Shown here: positions 36,351 through 44,777 of the stretch, in pieces | Layout: each line of letters starts with the position of its first letter | Numbering within the stretch: the first letter of the stretch is position 1 | Assembly (NCBI GenBank): GCA_033764055.1 | Contig: JANRJI010000145.1 | Location: forward strand, 19,165 to 83,164 | Direction: 5' to 3' | DNA length: 64,000 bases | Source: Ga0077555 sp033764055 | GTDB lineage: Bacteria > Pseudomonadota > Alphaproteobacteria > Rhizobiales > Hyphomicrobiaceae | Notes under the pieces: model-generated | What the model was told of the DNA's origin: nothing | Databases searched by the model: none | The model's input: the letters and a program-made list of their open reading frames with translations, nothing else | Program-made: the position numbers and the translations under genes

Positions 36351-36614
36351 TGAGGACGCGGCTCGAGCCCCGTCGCGGCCGCGCCAAGCACGTCGTGCTG
36401 GGAGTATCAGAGTGGCACGATCGCGCCAAAACTGAACGGCTGGGCCATGCCTATTCGCCTCGGATGTGCTAAGGCAACCGCGCCTGCGTCTGCCTCCTCC
36501 CGAGCACCACGTCCACGGCACGAGGCCACGTCTGGAGCCTTCCGAGACCTGTGCGTTCTGTCTTAAGCATTTGAATTCATCATATGTGGCAGCCCCTACG
36601 AGGGGGCGGGCGGA

Positions 36615-38879
36615 TTGTCGGCAGGGCTGGCTCGCTCATTGCAACCGCTACTGCGTCCAGTTGAATTGTGTATTAGGGGGCGTCCACTGACCGGCCAGGA
36701 TACGAAAGGGGCAGAAGCCCCGGGCGGGCAGGCAAATTCGGGGAGCGGCGCGCGCGTCGATTCCGGTCTCCTGTGTCTCGCTCTCATTGCGGGCCACTAC
36801 CGCATTTCCATGGACCCCCAGCAGGTCGCTCACGACTTGGGCCTCGGAACGCGCATGAGCGAGGGCGAGGATCTCGTCCGGGCCGCCAAGCGCATCGGGC
36901 TCAAGGCCCGACTGCTCACTGGCCAGAAGGCGATGCGCCTCGGCACGTGCCCCTTGCCGGCGATCACGCGCGCCACCGACGGTCGCTTCCTGGTCCTGCT
37001 CCAGCGTCTCGCCGACGGCCGCATTCGGGTCGGCGACCCGATCGCCCGCGGCCAGCGCATCGAGACAGCCGACGAGATCGCGGCGCAGTGGTCGGGCGAG
37101 ATCGTTCTGCTGACGCGACGCTGGGGCGGGCCGGGTGTAGAGCCCGCCGACTTCGGCTTCGCCTGGTTCGTGCCGTCGCTCTGGCGCTACCGCAAGCCCC
37201 TGACCCACGTGCTGATCGCGTCTCTGTTCGTGCAGCTGTTCGCGCTTGCGACCCCCTTGCTGTTCCAGGTGGTCATCGACAAGGTGCTGGTGCACAAGGG
37301 CCTGTCGACGCTGATCGTCATCGTGACCGGGCTCGTCCTGATAGCCCTCTTCGACGTGACGCTGCAGTTCCTCAGGACATATACGCTCAGTCACACGACC
37401 AGTCGCATCGACGTCGAGCTCGGCAGCCGCCTCTTCGACCACTTGCTCCGCCTGCCGCTGGCCTACTTCGAGACTCGCCCCACCGGCCAGACCGTGGCCC
37501 GCATGCGGGAGCTCGAGACGATCCGCGGGTTTCTCACCGGGCAGGGCCTGTCGTCGGTGATCGACCTGCTGTTCACCTTCGTCTTCTTCGCCGTGCTGTT
37601 CGCCTACTCGCCGACGCTGACCCTGATCGTCCTGCTGTCCGTTCCATTCTACATTCTCATCGCCGTGCTGGTGCGGCCGGTGCTGCGCGACAAGATCAAC
37701 GAACGCTTCAATGCAGGCGCGGCGAGCCAGCAGTTCCTCGTCGAGTCCGTCTTCGGCATGCAGACGCTGAAAGCTGCCGCCGTGGAGCCCATTCTGCGCA
37801 ATCAGTGGGAGGAGCGCCTCGCCGCCTACGTGCGCACGTCCTTCGACTCGGTCATCGTCTCGAGCATCGGCCAGAACGCCATCCAGCTGGTGAGCAAGAT
37901 CACCACGGCCACGGTGCTGTTCTTCGGCGCCAAGGCGGTGATCGACAACGATCTCACCATCGGCGGCCTGATCGCCTTCAATATGATCATGAACCAAGCG
38001 ACGGCACCGGTCCTGCGCTTGTCCCAGCTCTGGCAAGATTTCCAGCAGGTCCAGATCTCCGTCAGTCGCCTCGGGGACATCCTGAACGCTCCGACCGAGA
38101 GCCAGCGCCTCGGCGTCGCCCACCTGCCGCCGGCGCGCGGCGCGATCCGCCTGACGGGCGTGACGTTCCGCTATCGCGCCGACGCCCAGGACGTGCTGCA
38201 GAACATCAGCCTGGACATCCCGGCAGGCCAGGTTGTCGGCGTCGTGGGCCCGTCCGGCTCCGGCAAGTCGACGTTGACCAAGCTCGTGCAGCGGCTCTAC
38301 CGCCCCGAGCGCGGCCAGATCCTGATCGATGGCCTCGACATCTCGCAGGTCGATACGGCCTGGCTGCGTCGCCAGATCGGTGTGGTGCTGCAGGAATCCA
38401 CGCTGTTCAACCGCACCATCCACGAGAACATCGCGCTGGCCAATCCGGGCATGCCGCGCGCCCAGGTGATCATGGTGGCCCGACTGGCGGGAGCCGATGA
38501 GTTTATCTCCAAGCTGCCGCTTGGCTATGACACCCCGATCGAGGAGCGCGGCGCCAACCTGTCGGGCGGGCAGCGCCAGCGCATCGCCATCGCTCGCGCC
38601 CTTGCGACCCAGCCGCGGATCCTCATTCTCGACGAGGCGACGAGCGCCCTCGACTACGAGAGCGAGCGGATCATCCAGAACAACATGCGGCACATCGTTC
38701 AGGGCCGCACCGTGATCGTCATTGCTCATCGCCTGAATGCGGTGCGGCGGTGCGACAAGATCATCGCCGTCGAGGGCGGACGCATCGTCGAGCAGGGCTC
38801 CCACGCCGAGTTGATCGCCAAGCCGGACGGCCTCTACTCTCGGCTCTGGCGGATCCAGAGCCACGACAGTGAAGCGTGA
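36615..38879 (+). CDS. Type I secretion ABC transporter with C39-like domain lacking the catalytic cysteine
   Basis: The product has up to 754 residues. Residues about 45-170 are a C39-peptidase-like domain; the place of the catalytic Cys holds Ser (VDSGLLCLALIAG), as in HlyB-type inactive domains that bind the substrate instead of cleaving it. Six membrane helices follow (about 190-480), then the ATPase with Walker A GPSGSGKST, signature LSGGQRQR, Walker B ILILDEATSALD and IAHRLNAV. The start is uncertain: TTG 36615 has GAGGGGG upstream; TTG 36666 or CTG 36687 would give more typical lengths. It overlaps the adaptor gene by 4 bp if the latter starts at GTG 38876. No exported RTX protein or TolC gene is in the window. 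Confidence 0.93.
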   Translation: MSAGLARSLQPLLRPVELCIRGRPLTGQDTKGAEAPGGQANSGSGARVDSGLLCLALIAGHYRISMDPQQVAHDLGLGTRMSEGEDLVRAAKRIGLKARLLTGQKAMRLGTCPLPAITRATDGRFLVLLQRLADGRIRVGDPIARGQRIETADEIAAQWSGEIVLLTRRWGGPGVEPADFGFAWFVPSLWRYRKPLTHVLIASLFVQLFALATPLLFQVVIDKVLVHKGLSTLIVIVTGLVLIALFDVTLQFLRTYTLSHTTSRIDVELGSRLFDHLLRLPLAYFETRPTGQTVARMRELETIRGFLTGQGLSSVIDLLFTFVFFAVLFAYSPTLTLIVLLSVPFYILIAVLVRPVLRDKINERFNAGAASQQFLVESVFGMQTLKAAAVEPILRNQWEERLAAYVRTSFDSVIVSSIGQNAIQLVSKITTATVLFFGAKAVIDNDLTIGGLIAFNMIMNQATAPVLRLSQLWQDFQQVQISVSRLGDILNAPTESQRLGVAHLPPARGAIRLTGVTFRYRADAQDVLQNISLDIPAGQVVGVVGPSGSGKSTLTKLVQRLYRPERGQILIDGLDISQVDTAWLRRQIGVVLQESTLFNRTIHENIALANPGMPRAQVIMVARLAGADEFISKLPLGYDTPIEERGANLSGGQRQRIAIARALATQPRILILDEATSALDYESERIIQNNMRHIVQGRTVIVIAHRLNAVRRCDKIIAVEGGRIVEQGSHAELIAKPDGLYSRLWRIQSHDSEA

Positions 38880-38905
38880 ACACAATCGGGGCCGAGGCGC
38901 GGATA

Positions 38906-40627
38906 ATGTCGGACACATTCGGAACGATCGAGTTCTATCTGGCGGGCATTGCCGTGCTCGTCGCCATCGCCCTGCTCTTCAAAGTGGCTCGAGCCGCCGC
39001 CCGGCGCCGCCGTGCAGCAGCCGACGTCAAAGCTTCCGAGTTGACGGCCGCGGCGCCCCCGGCTCCTGAGGCGTCTACCGCCGTGGAGGCTGCAGGCTCG
39101 GGCAAGGGCTGGTCGCTCTCCTCCATGCGGACCTCCCCCAGTCGCGTGATCCGCGACCTGAACCAGGCGCCGCCCAGCGTCGTGGCCGCCCCAGCTAAGG
39201 AGCCGAAGAAGCCGGTTCGCTTCGCGACCGACCAGGAGTTCCTGCCGGCAGCCCTCGAGATCCTCGAGACGCCCCCGTCCCCGGTTGCGACATCGCTGAT
39301 GCTCGCGATCTGCGCGATGGTCGTGGCCGGACTGACCTGGTCGGTTTTCGGCTGGCTCGACATCCACGCCGTTGCGCCGGGCAAGATTCAGCCGAGCGGG
39401 CGCACGAAGGTCGTACAACCGCTCGAGGCCGGCAGAGTCGCGGCGATCAACGTCGAGAGCGGCCGATTGGTCAAGGAAGGCGACGTGCTCATCGAGCTCG
39501 ACCCGACCGAGACGTCGGCCGACCTCGAGGCCCTGACCCGCGAGCACGAGAGCGTTCTGGCCGAGCAGCTGCGGCGGGCCGCAGCCGTCGCATCGGCCAA
39601 GAGTGAACAGTATCTGCCCCAACCCATCGCGTTCACCCCGCTGGTCGGGCGCGGGGTCCGCGAGCGTGAGCAGGGCATGCTCGTCGCCGAGCTCGACCAG
39701 CTTCGTGCGGTGATCGAAGGCCTGCGGGCCCAGCTCGCGGAGAGGCGCGCAACAGTGCGCCGACTTCAGGGGAGCATCGAGGCCCGCTCCAAGCTGATTG
39801 ATCTCGCCAAGGAGCGCGTCGGCATGCGCGAGGAGATCAAGACCCGCGGTGCCGGCTCGCGCGCGCTCATCATCGATGCCGAGCTCCAGTATGAGAACTA
39901 CATCACCACCGATGCCAACGAGAGAGGCCAGCTGATCGAGATCGACGCCGCCATCAGCAGCCTCGAGCGTCGCATCGAGCAGGTCGTCGTTCAGTTCATC
40001 GCCGAGCAGACCCAGAAGATGATCGAGGCCGAGCGCCGCAGCGAACGGCTCGAGCAGGAGATCATCAAGGCCAAGTCGCGAAGCGAGCGAACCAAGCTCA
40101 AGGCACCCATCACCGGCACGGTGCAACAACTCGATGTGACCTCGCTCGGCCAGGTAGTCTCGAGCGGTCAGGCGATCATGAGCATCGTCCCCACGGATTC
40201 TCTGCTGGAGGTCGAGGCGATGATCGCCAACAAGGACATCGGCTTCGTCAAGCCCGGTCAGGCGGTAACGGTCAAGGTCGAGGCGTTTCCGTTCACGCGC
40301 TACGGCACCATCGAGGGCGAGGTCGTGAAGGTCTCCACGGACGCGGTGGAGGAGCGCAATGCCACCGCCATGATGGATGCCGCCTCCGCGGCGCGCCCGC
40401 AGCAGTCAGCCGGTGGCGGCCTCCCCAAGGCCTCGCCCGGCCAGAACCTGGTGTTCCCCGCCACGCTCAGGCTGTCGAAGCGCGCCATCGTCGTCGACGG
40501 CAAGGAAATACCGCTGACACCCGGCATGGCCGTCACCGCCGAGGTCAAGACCGGCCAGCGTCGCGCCATCAGCTACCTGTTGTCGCCGCTCGGCGAGCTG
40601 CTGTCGTCCTCCGGCAAGGAGCGCTGA
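38906..40627 (+). CDS. Type I secretion membrane-fusion (HlyD-family) adaptor with extended N-terminus
   Basis: A 573-residue adaptor that joins the inner-membrane ABC pump to an outer-membrane channel. It has one hydrophobic segment at residues 10-28, a 100-residue Ala/Pro-rich linker, a second segment near 130-150 (MLAICAMVVAGLTWSVFGWL), then the classical HlyD parts: a lipoyl-like half (KIQPSGRTKVVQPLEAGRV), long coiled coils (about 200-390), the second lipoyl half (LKAPITGTVQQLDV) and the beta-barrel end. Most HlyD proteins have only the second helix, so the first helix and linker are additions. GTG 38876, overlapping the ABC gene stop, is an alternative start. Confidence 0.92.
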   Translation: MSDTFGTIEFYLAGIAVLVAIALLFKVARAAARRRRAAADVKASELTAAAPPAPEASTAVEAAGSGKGWSLSSMRTSPSRVIRDLNQAPPSVVAAPAKEPKKPVRFATDQEFLPAALEILETPPSPVATSLMLAICAMVVAGLTWSVFGWLDIHAVAPGKIQPSGRTKVVQPLEAGRVAAINVESGRLVKEGDVLIELDPTETSADLEALTREHESVLAEQLRRAAAVASAKSEQYLPQPIAFTPLVGRGVREREQGMLVAELDQLRAVIEGLRAQLAERRATVRRLQGSIEARSKLIDLAKERVGMREEIKTRGAGSRALIIDAELQYENYITTDANERGQLIEIDAAISSLERRIEQVVVQFIAEQTQKMIEAERRSERLEQEIIKAKSRSERTKLKAPITGTVQQLDVTSLGQVVSSGQAIMSIVPTDSLLEVEAMIANKDIGFVKPGQAVTVKVEAFPFTRYGTIEGEVVKVSTDAVEERNATAMMDAASAARPQQSAGGGLPKASPGQNLVFPATLRLSKRAIVVDGKEIPLTPGMAVTAEVKTGQRRAISYLLSPLGELLSSSGKER

Positions 40628-40647
40628 GCAACCCTCGGCGACGCGCC

Positions 40648-41730
40648 TCAGTCGATCACCTGCTCGGCCCGGCCGGTGACGATGGCGCGGTCGCCGCGCA
40701 GCACCTCGATGGTGCCGTCATAGCGCCCGGGCATCCACGCAGGGCCGCGGCGCCGCTTGCCCGAGTAGGCGATATAGGTGGCCTTGTTTCGATCGACCGG
40801 TGGCCCGGCATAGACCTCGCCGAAGCCGGCAGGGCCTGAGGTCGTAATGCGGACACGATCGCCAGCCGCCAGGTTCATGATGCGCGCGAAAACCACCAGC
40901 GCCGGCCCGTCGCGCCCCGGCCTCACGAAAGCCTCGTGGTCAAGCTCGAGCTTGTCGAGATCGGGCGGAAGGCCCGCAAAACCAGTCTGGATGATCTCCA
41001 CGGACTTGTAGGCGAGAAGCTCGGCCACCTCGCCGCGCCACAGCCCCGCTTCTGCTGTCGAGCCGTTCACTCGGCAAGAGCCATCTGGGGCTGCTCCGGT
41101 GAACGGATCGACGACCTTGCCGGCTTTGCGGACGGTGAGGTGCAGATGCGCGAAATCGGCGAGGCCGGAGTAGCCGACCTTCCCGAGCGGTGCCCCCCGC
41201 GTCACCCTTTGCCCTGGCCTGACGGTCAGGCTGCCTTTCAGCATGTGGCAATACTGAGTCTCGAGCCCGCCGCCATGGTCGATCACCAGACCATTGCCAC
41301 ACTCGCGGTCTTCGACCGTCGCCTTGCCGGCGACTTTGGCGAACTGATCGTCCATGCCGTCGCGTGCGCGAAGCACGGTGCCGTCGGCGGCCGCCAGAAC
41401 GTCGACGCCACGCTGCGCCGCCGCAGCCGAGAGGAGGCGGAAGTCCGTGCCGGCATGACCCTCGTAAGTCGCGGTCCCGCAGGCGTGATCGCGCGCGCCG
41501 GGGCCGGGCTGAACGTCGACGTGCTGTTGAACGAAGCAGGTCTTCCCGAACTCGCAGGCGATCGGCAGCGACAGGCGGGCGTCATCGCCTTGGGCAGCGG
41601 CACCGACGGACCCGGCGACGACCGAGGCGAGAAGGACGGCAGGAGCCCATCCGCAGGCCGCAACCCGGCGGAATGCGGCGCGGAGCTGCCATCCCGGTTG
41701 TCGCCGCTCCCGTGCCGGTCTGCCGCTCAT
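40648..41730 (-). CDS. Secreted M23-family peptidase
   Basis: A 360-residue protein with an N-terminal signal or anchor (hydrophobic about 25-47). The LytM/M23 zinc-endopeptidase domain spans about 85-215: zinc ligands in GHAGTDFRL and HLHL, with NGLVIDHGGGLETQYCHM between. The C-terminal 130 residues form an extra domain with no recognised family (GDRVRITTSGPAGFGEVYAG). M23 enzymes cut peptidoglycan cross-bridges. It lies 12 bp behind rfbD on the same strand and converges with the secretion genes. Confidence 0.9.
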   Translation of the reverse strand: MSGRPARERRQPGWQLRAAFRRVAACGWAPAVLLASVVAGSVGAAAQGDDARLSLPIACEFGKTCFVQQHVDVQPGPGARDHACGTATYEGHAGTDFRLLSAAAAQRGVDVLAAADGTVLRARDGMDDQFAKVAGKATVEDRECGNGLVIDHGGGLETQYCHMLKGSLTVRPGQRVTRGAPLGKVGYSGLADFAHLHLTVRKAGKVVDPFTGAAPDGSCRVNGSTAEAGLWRGEVAELLAYKSVEIIQTGFAGLPPDLDKLELDHEAFVRPGRDGPALVVFARIMNLAAGDRVRITTSGPAGFGEVYAGPPVDRNKATYIAYSGKRRRGPAWMPGRYDGTIEVLRGDRAIVTGRAEQVID

Positions 41731-41742
41731 TCGAACCCTCCA

Positions 41743-42642
41743 TCACCCGTCGCCGGGGGCTCCCAGCAGTCGCGTGACGCCGTCGGCGACGCCTTCACGC
41801 CAATCCGGCAGGGCGAGGCCGTGCACGCGCTCGAGCCGGCTGCAGTCGAGCCGGGAGTTGCCCGGACGCCGCGCCGCCGTCGGATAGTCGGCGGTCGTGA
41901 TCGCCTCGACTTCGACCGCTGGCCCGCCGAGCCGGGCAGACACGCGCAGCGCCTCGCGCGCCAGCCCGCACCAGGTGACCTCGCCCCGGCCGGCGGCATG
42001 GAACGTTCCCCAGCGGGCGTCACCTTCGGGCGCCCTCGCCATCCCACGGGCCAACGCCAGAATGGCTTCCGCGAGATGCGGCGCATAGGTCGGGGTGCCG
42101 ACCTGGTCGTCCACGACCCGCAGCCGCGGCCGCTCGCGGGCGAGCCGCAGCATCGTCCGCACGAAATTCGTGCCAGTCGCACTGTGCACCCAGGCCGTGC
42201 GCACGATCAGATGGCGCGGATTGGCAGCACGTACGGCAATCTCGCCCTCGAGCTTCGATCGGCCGTAAACTCCGAGAGGCTCCGGCGGGTCATCCTCGAC
42301 GTAGGGGCTGGCCTTGCTGCCGTCGAAAACGTAGTCGGTCGAGACGTGGATGATGGCGGCGCCCCGCCGTCCTGCCGCCTCTGCGAGCATGCGCGGCCCG
42401 TCGCGGTTCAGGGCGAATGCGGCATCGCGCTCGCTCTCGGCCTTGTCGACGGCGGTGTAGGCGGCCGAGTTGATGATGACGTCCGGTCGGAAATCCGTCA
42501 TCGCGCGTGCGATGGAGGCCGGCTCACAGATGTCGAGAGCTGGCCGCCCCACGGCCAGGGCCTCGATATCGGGTTGGCTTGGCGCGATCTCCACCAGGGC
42601 ACGCGCGAGCTGACCCTGCCAGCCAGCGATCAGGAGGCGCAT
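41743..42642 (-). CDS. rfbD: dTDP-4-dehydrorhamnose reductase
   Basis: A 299-residue extended SDR making dTDP-L-rhamnose, a precursor of surface polysaccharide. The nucleotide-binding loop is IAGWQGQLARAL, the catalytic YxxxK is YGRSKLEGE, and INSAAYTAVDKAE and HVSTDYVFDG are family motifs. AAAGGAGC spacing favours the second ATG (42642) over 42648. The other rml genes (rmlA, B, C) are not adjacent. Confidence 0.93.
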   Translation of the reverse strand: MRLLIAGWQGQLARALVEIAPSQPDIEALAVGRPALDICEPASIARAMTDFRPDVIINSAAYTAVDKAESERDAAFALNRDGPRMLAEAAGRRGAAIIHVSTDYVFDGSKASPYVEDDPPEPLGVYGRSKLEGEIAVRAANPRHLIVRTAWVHSATGTNFVRTMLRLARERPRLRVVDDQVGTPTYAPHLAEAILALARGMARAPEGDARWGTFHAAGRGEVTWCGLAREALRVSARLGGPAVEVEAITTADYPTAARRPGNSRLDCSRLERVHGLALPDWREGVADGVTRLLGAPGDG

Positions 42643-42747
42643 GGCCATGCTCCTTTTGCTGCCGCGAAGCCTGCGGAATGGGACATGCCTAGGTAAAGCG
42701 TCGGTCTCGCGCAAGGAATTATCAGCTCTCGCGCCCCAACGGCCGGG

Positions 42748-43047
42748 TCACCGGCTGCCTGGCGACATGGCGTTGAGCTGCTGCCAGAACACCTCGCCCT
42801 GAGCGGCATTGGCCTGGTTGAGGCGGCCGAAAATCGCCCTGGCCTCCTCCTCGTTGCCGCCGGTGCACGCGTCGAAAGCCCGCAGCGCCTGACGGCTGAC
42901 GATCGACATCCTGTCACCGGTGAGCGCTTTGGCCGGACCGGCATTGAAACGGTCCCAGAACGCCTTGTAGTCCCGCGTGCAATCGGCGGCGACCGCCGGC
43001 AAGGCAACGGCACCGAGCAATGCGGCAGCAATGGCAGTGCGTTTCAT
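42748..43047 (-). CDS. Small secreted protein of unknown function
   Basis: A 99-residue product with a signal peptide (residues 1-20, ending ALPAVAA). The mature 79 residues contain two cysteines (DCTRDYKAF and DACTGGNE) that could form a disulfide, and a helical end (EVFWQQLNAMSPGSR). It is about 105 bp upstream of rfbD on the same strand. No family is recognised. Confidence 0.7.
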   Translation of the reverse strand: MKRTAIAAALLGAVALPAVAADCTRDYKAFWDRFNAGPAKALTGDRMSIVSRQALRAFDACTGGNEEEARAIFGRLNQANAAQGEVFWQQLNAMSPGSR

Positions 43048-43191
43048 TCCCGCGGCCCCCGGCTTCTCCTCGCGGAGCAGACGATCCTGTCGACGCCATC
43101 ATAGTTCCTTCCCTGCCGGGACGCGACCCCTTTGGCCGGCGCGGCCCGGATCGCGACGGTCGGGCTCCCGAAGTCGAACCGACGCGCTGAG

Positions 43192-43209
43192 ACGCGCTGA
43201 ATAGCGCGT
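43192..43209. promoter_or_regulatory. Inverted repeat upstream of the MFS gene
   Basis: ACGCGCT-GAAT-AGCGCGT is a perfect 7-bp palindrome with a 4-nt spacer, 120 bp before the MFS start. An overlapping direct repeat, GACGCGCTGA twice (43181-43200), precedes it. A candidate operator only. Confidence 0.3.
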
Positions 43210-43328
43210 TGACCTCCCTTGCGATCGGACCCATCGCTCGACGGAACGGGCCGCGATACGCCGGCTCTGCGTTGAGCCGGGACCGAGCCAAAAGCGCTGG
43301 CGACAACGGATCGCATCGGGAGCCGTTC

Positions 43329-44540
43329 GTGAAGGAAGCCATCGTCGAGGCGCCAGAGACCGTCGTTCCCCTCCGGGCCATCGTGCTGTTGGCGGGAGCA
43401 GCGTTCGCCAGCTCGATCAATTTACGCGTCTGCGATCCCCTCCTGCCCCAGATCGCGCTCGATTTCTCCGCCACCATCGGCCAGGCTTCGGCCATCGTCA
43501 CGGGCTTCACGGTCGGATACGGCCTGCTGCAACTGCTGTTCGGGCCCGTCGGCGATCGCTACGGCAAATACCGCGTCGCGGCACTGACCTCGATCGCCGC
43601 CGGACTCGCGACCGCCTTCTCGGCGACCAGCCCCACCCTCGACGGTCTGGTCGCCACCCGCTTCGTCGCTGGCGCCTTCGCTGCCGCTGCTATTCCCCTG
43701 GCCTTCGCCTGGATCGGCGACGTCGTCCCATTCGCCGGCCGCCAGCCCGTGCTCGCACGGTTCCTGTCGGCCCAGATCTCGGGCATCGTTCTCGGTCAGG
43801 CCGCCGGCGGCTTCTTGGGAGAGACGCTCGGATGGCGGGCCGTTTTCGTGGTGGTCGGCGTCTGCCACGTGCTGGCCGGCGCCGCTATGCTGCTCGAGCT
43901 ACTGCTCAATCCGTCCGCCCAGCCGCCGATTGCCATGCGCCGCCTCCGGATCGGAGAGCTCGCCGCCACCTTCGTCGCCATCCTGGCTCGTCCCTGGGTG
44001 CGCGTGATGCTCGCGGCCGTCTTCGTCGAAGCCTTTGCCTTCTATGGGGCTTTCGCCTACGTTGGCGCCGACCTGCATCATCGCTTCGGCATCGGCTTCG
44101 CCCTCGTGGGAGCGCTCATGGCCGCCTTCGGCATCGGCGCCATCGCCTACGCCTGGAGCGCCCGTCGCCTTCTCGCCTGGCTGACCGAGCGGGGGCTGGT
44201 CCTGGGCGGCGGCGCCCTGATGTCGGCCAGCTACGTCGCCGTGGCTTTCCTGCCGGCGATTGCCCCGATCCCGCTCGTGATGGTGACGCTCGGGCTCGGC
44301 TTCTACATGCTGCACAACACGCTTCAGACCAGCGCCACCCAGATGGCGCCCGATGCGCGCGGTCTCGGCGTCTCTTTGTTCGCCTTGGCCCTGTTTCTCG
44401 GGCAGGCGCTCGGCGTCGCGCTTGCCGCACCCGTCGTCGATCGCTGGGGTCCTCGAGCCGTCTATCTCGCCGCCGCCTTGGTGCTCCCCTTCGTCGCCGT
44501 CTGGTTCCGCTCACGCCTCGCCATCCGCCCGGCCGCTTGA
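43329..44540 (+). CDS. Major facilitator superfamily transporter (DHA1-like)
   Basis: A 403-residue protein with 12 hydrophobic segments and the MFS A-motif in the loop after helix 2 (FGPVGDRYGKYRVAAL). The layout fits proton-driven drug or metabolite exporters of the DHA1 group. GTG 43329 has GGGAG 7 nt upstream; the frame extends 40 codons further with a basic, non-membrane leader. The small secreted protein gene is divergent. Substrate unknown. Confidence 0.88.
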   Translation: MKEAIVEAPETVVPLRAIVLLAGAAFASSINLRVCDPLLPQIALDFSATIGQASAIVTGFTVGYGLLQLLFGPVGDRYGKYRVAALTSIAAGLATAFSATSPTLDGLVATRFVAGAFAAAAIPLAFAWIGDVVPFAGRQPVLARFLSAQISGIVLGQAAGGFLGETLGWRAVFVVVGVCHVLAGAAMLLELLLNPSAQPPIAMRRLRIGELAATFVAILARPWVRVMLAAVFVEAFAFYGAFAYVGADLHHRFGIGFALVGALMAAFGIGAIAYAWSARRLLAWLTERGLVLGGGALMSASYVAVAFLPAIAPIPLVMVTLGLGFYMLHNTLQTSATQMAPDARGLGVSLFALALFLGQALGVALAAPVVDRWGPRAVYLAAALVLPFVAVWFRSRLAIRPAA

Positions 44541-44646
44541 CCCGCATGCAATGGCCGCACTCGCACCCCGGACGACAAGTCCGGACAAGCAAGCGCCGCA
44601 GCCTGAAAAACGGACCGTGTCGGCGACGATTTGGGGCTTTCCGACC

Positions 44647-44675
44647 TTAACCGCGTCATCGAATTGCTCTAAGTA
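44647..44675 (+). promoter_or_regulatory. Predicted promoter of the sucA operon
   Basis: TTAACC (44647-44652), a 17-bp spacer and TAAGTA (44670-44675) lie about 100 bp before sucA. The -10 hexamer is the same as that proposed for the SRP RNA gene. Confidence 0.35.
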
Positions 44676-44777
44676 CAGGCCCATCGAGGCTGGCGCTCCC
44701 GACGCGTTGCAGCGCGCACTCTCGTGGTCCATTTCGTCCGCTCCCCCGACGGGCGGGCTCCAGCAAAGGACAAGCCG

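Noticed and set aside
36648..38918. 756-codon open frame antisense to the type I secretion ABC gene
   Set aside because: Mirrors the codon pattern of the real gene; its translation is Asp/His/Gln-rich with no family character and no ribosome site.
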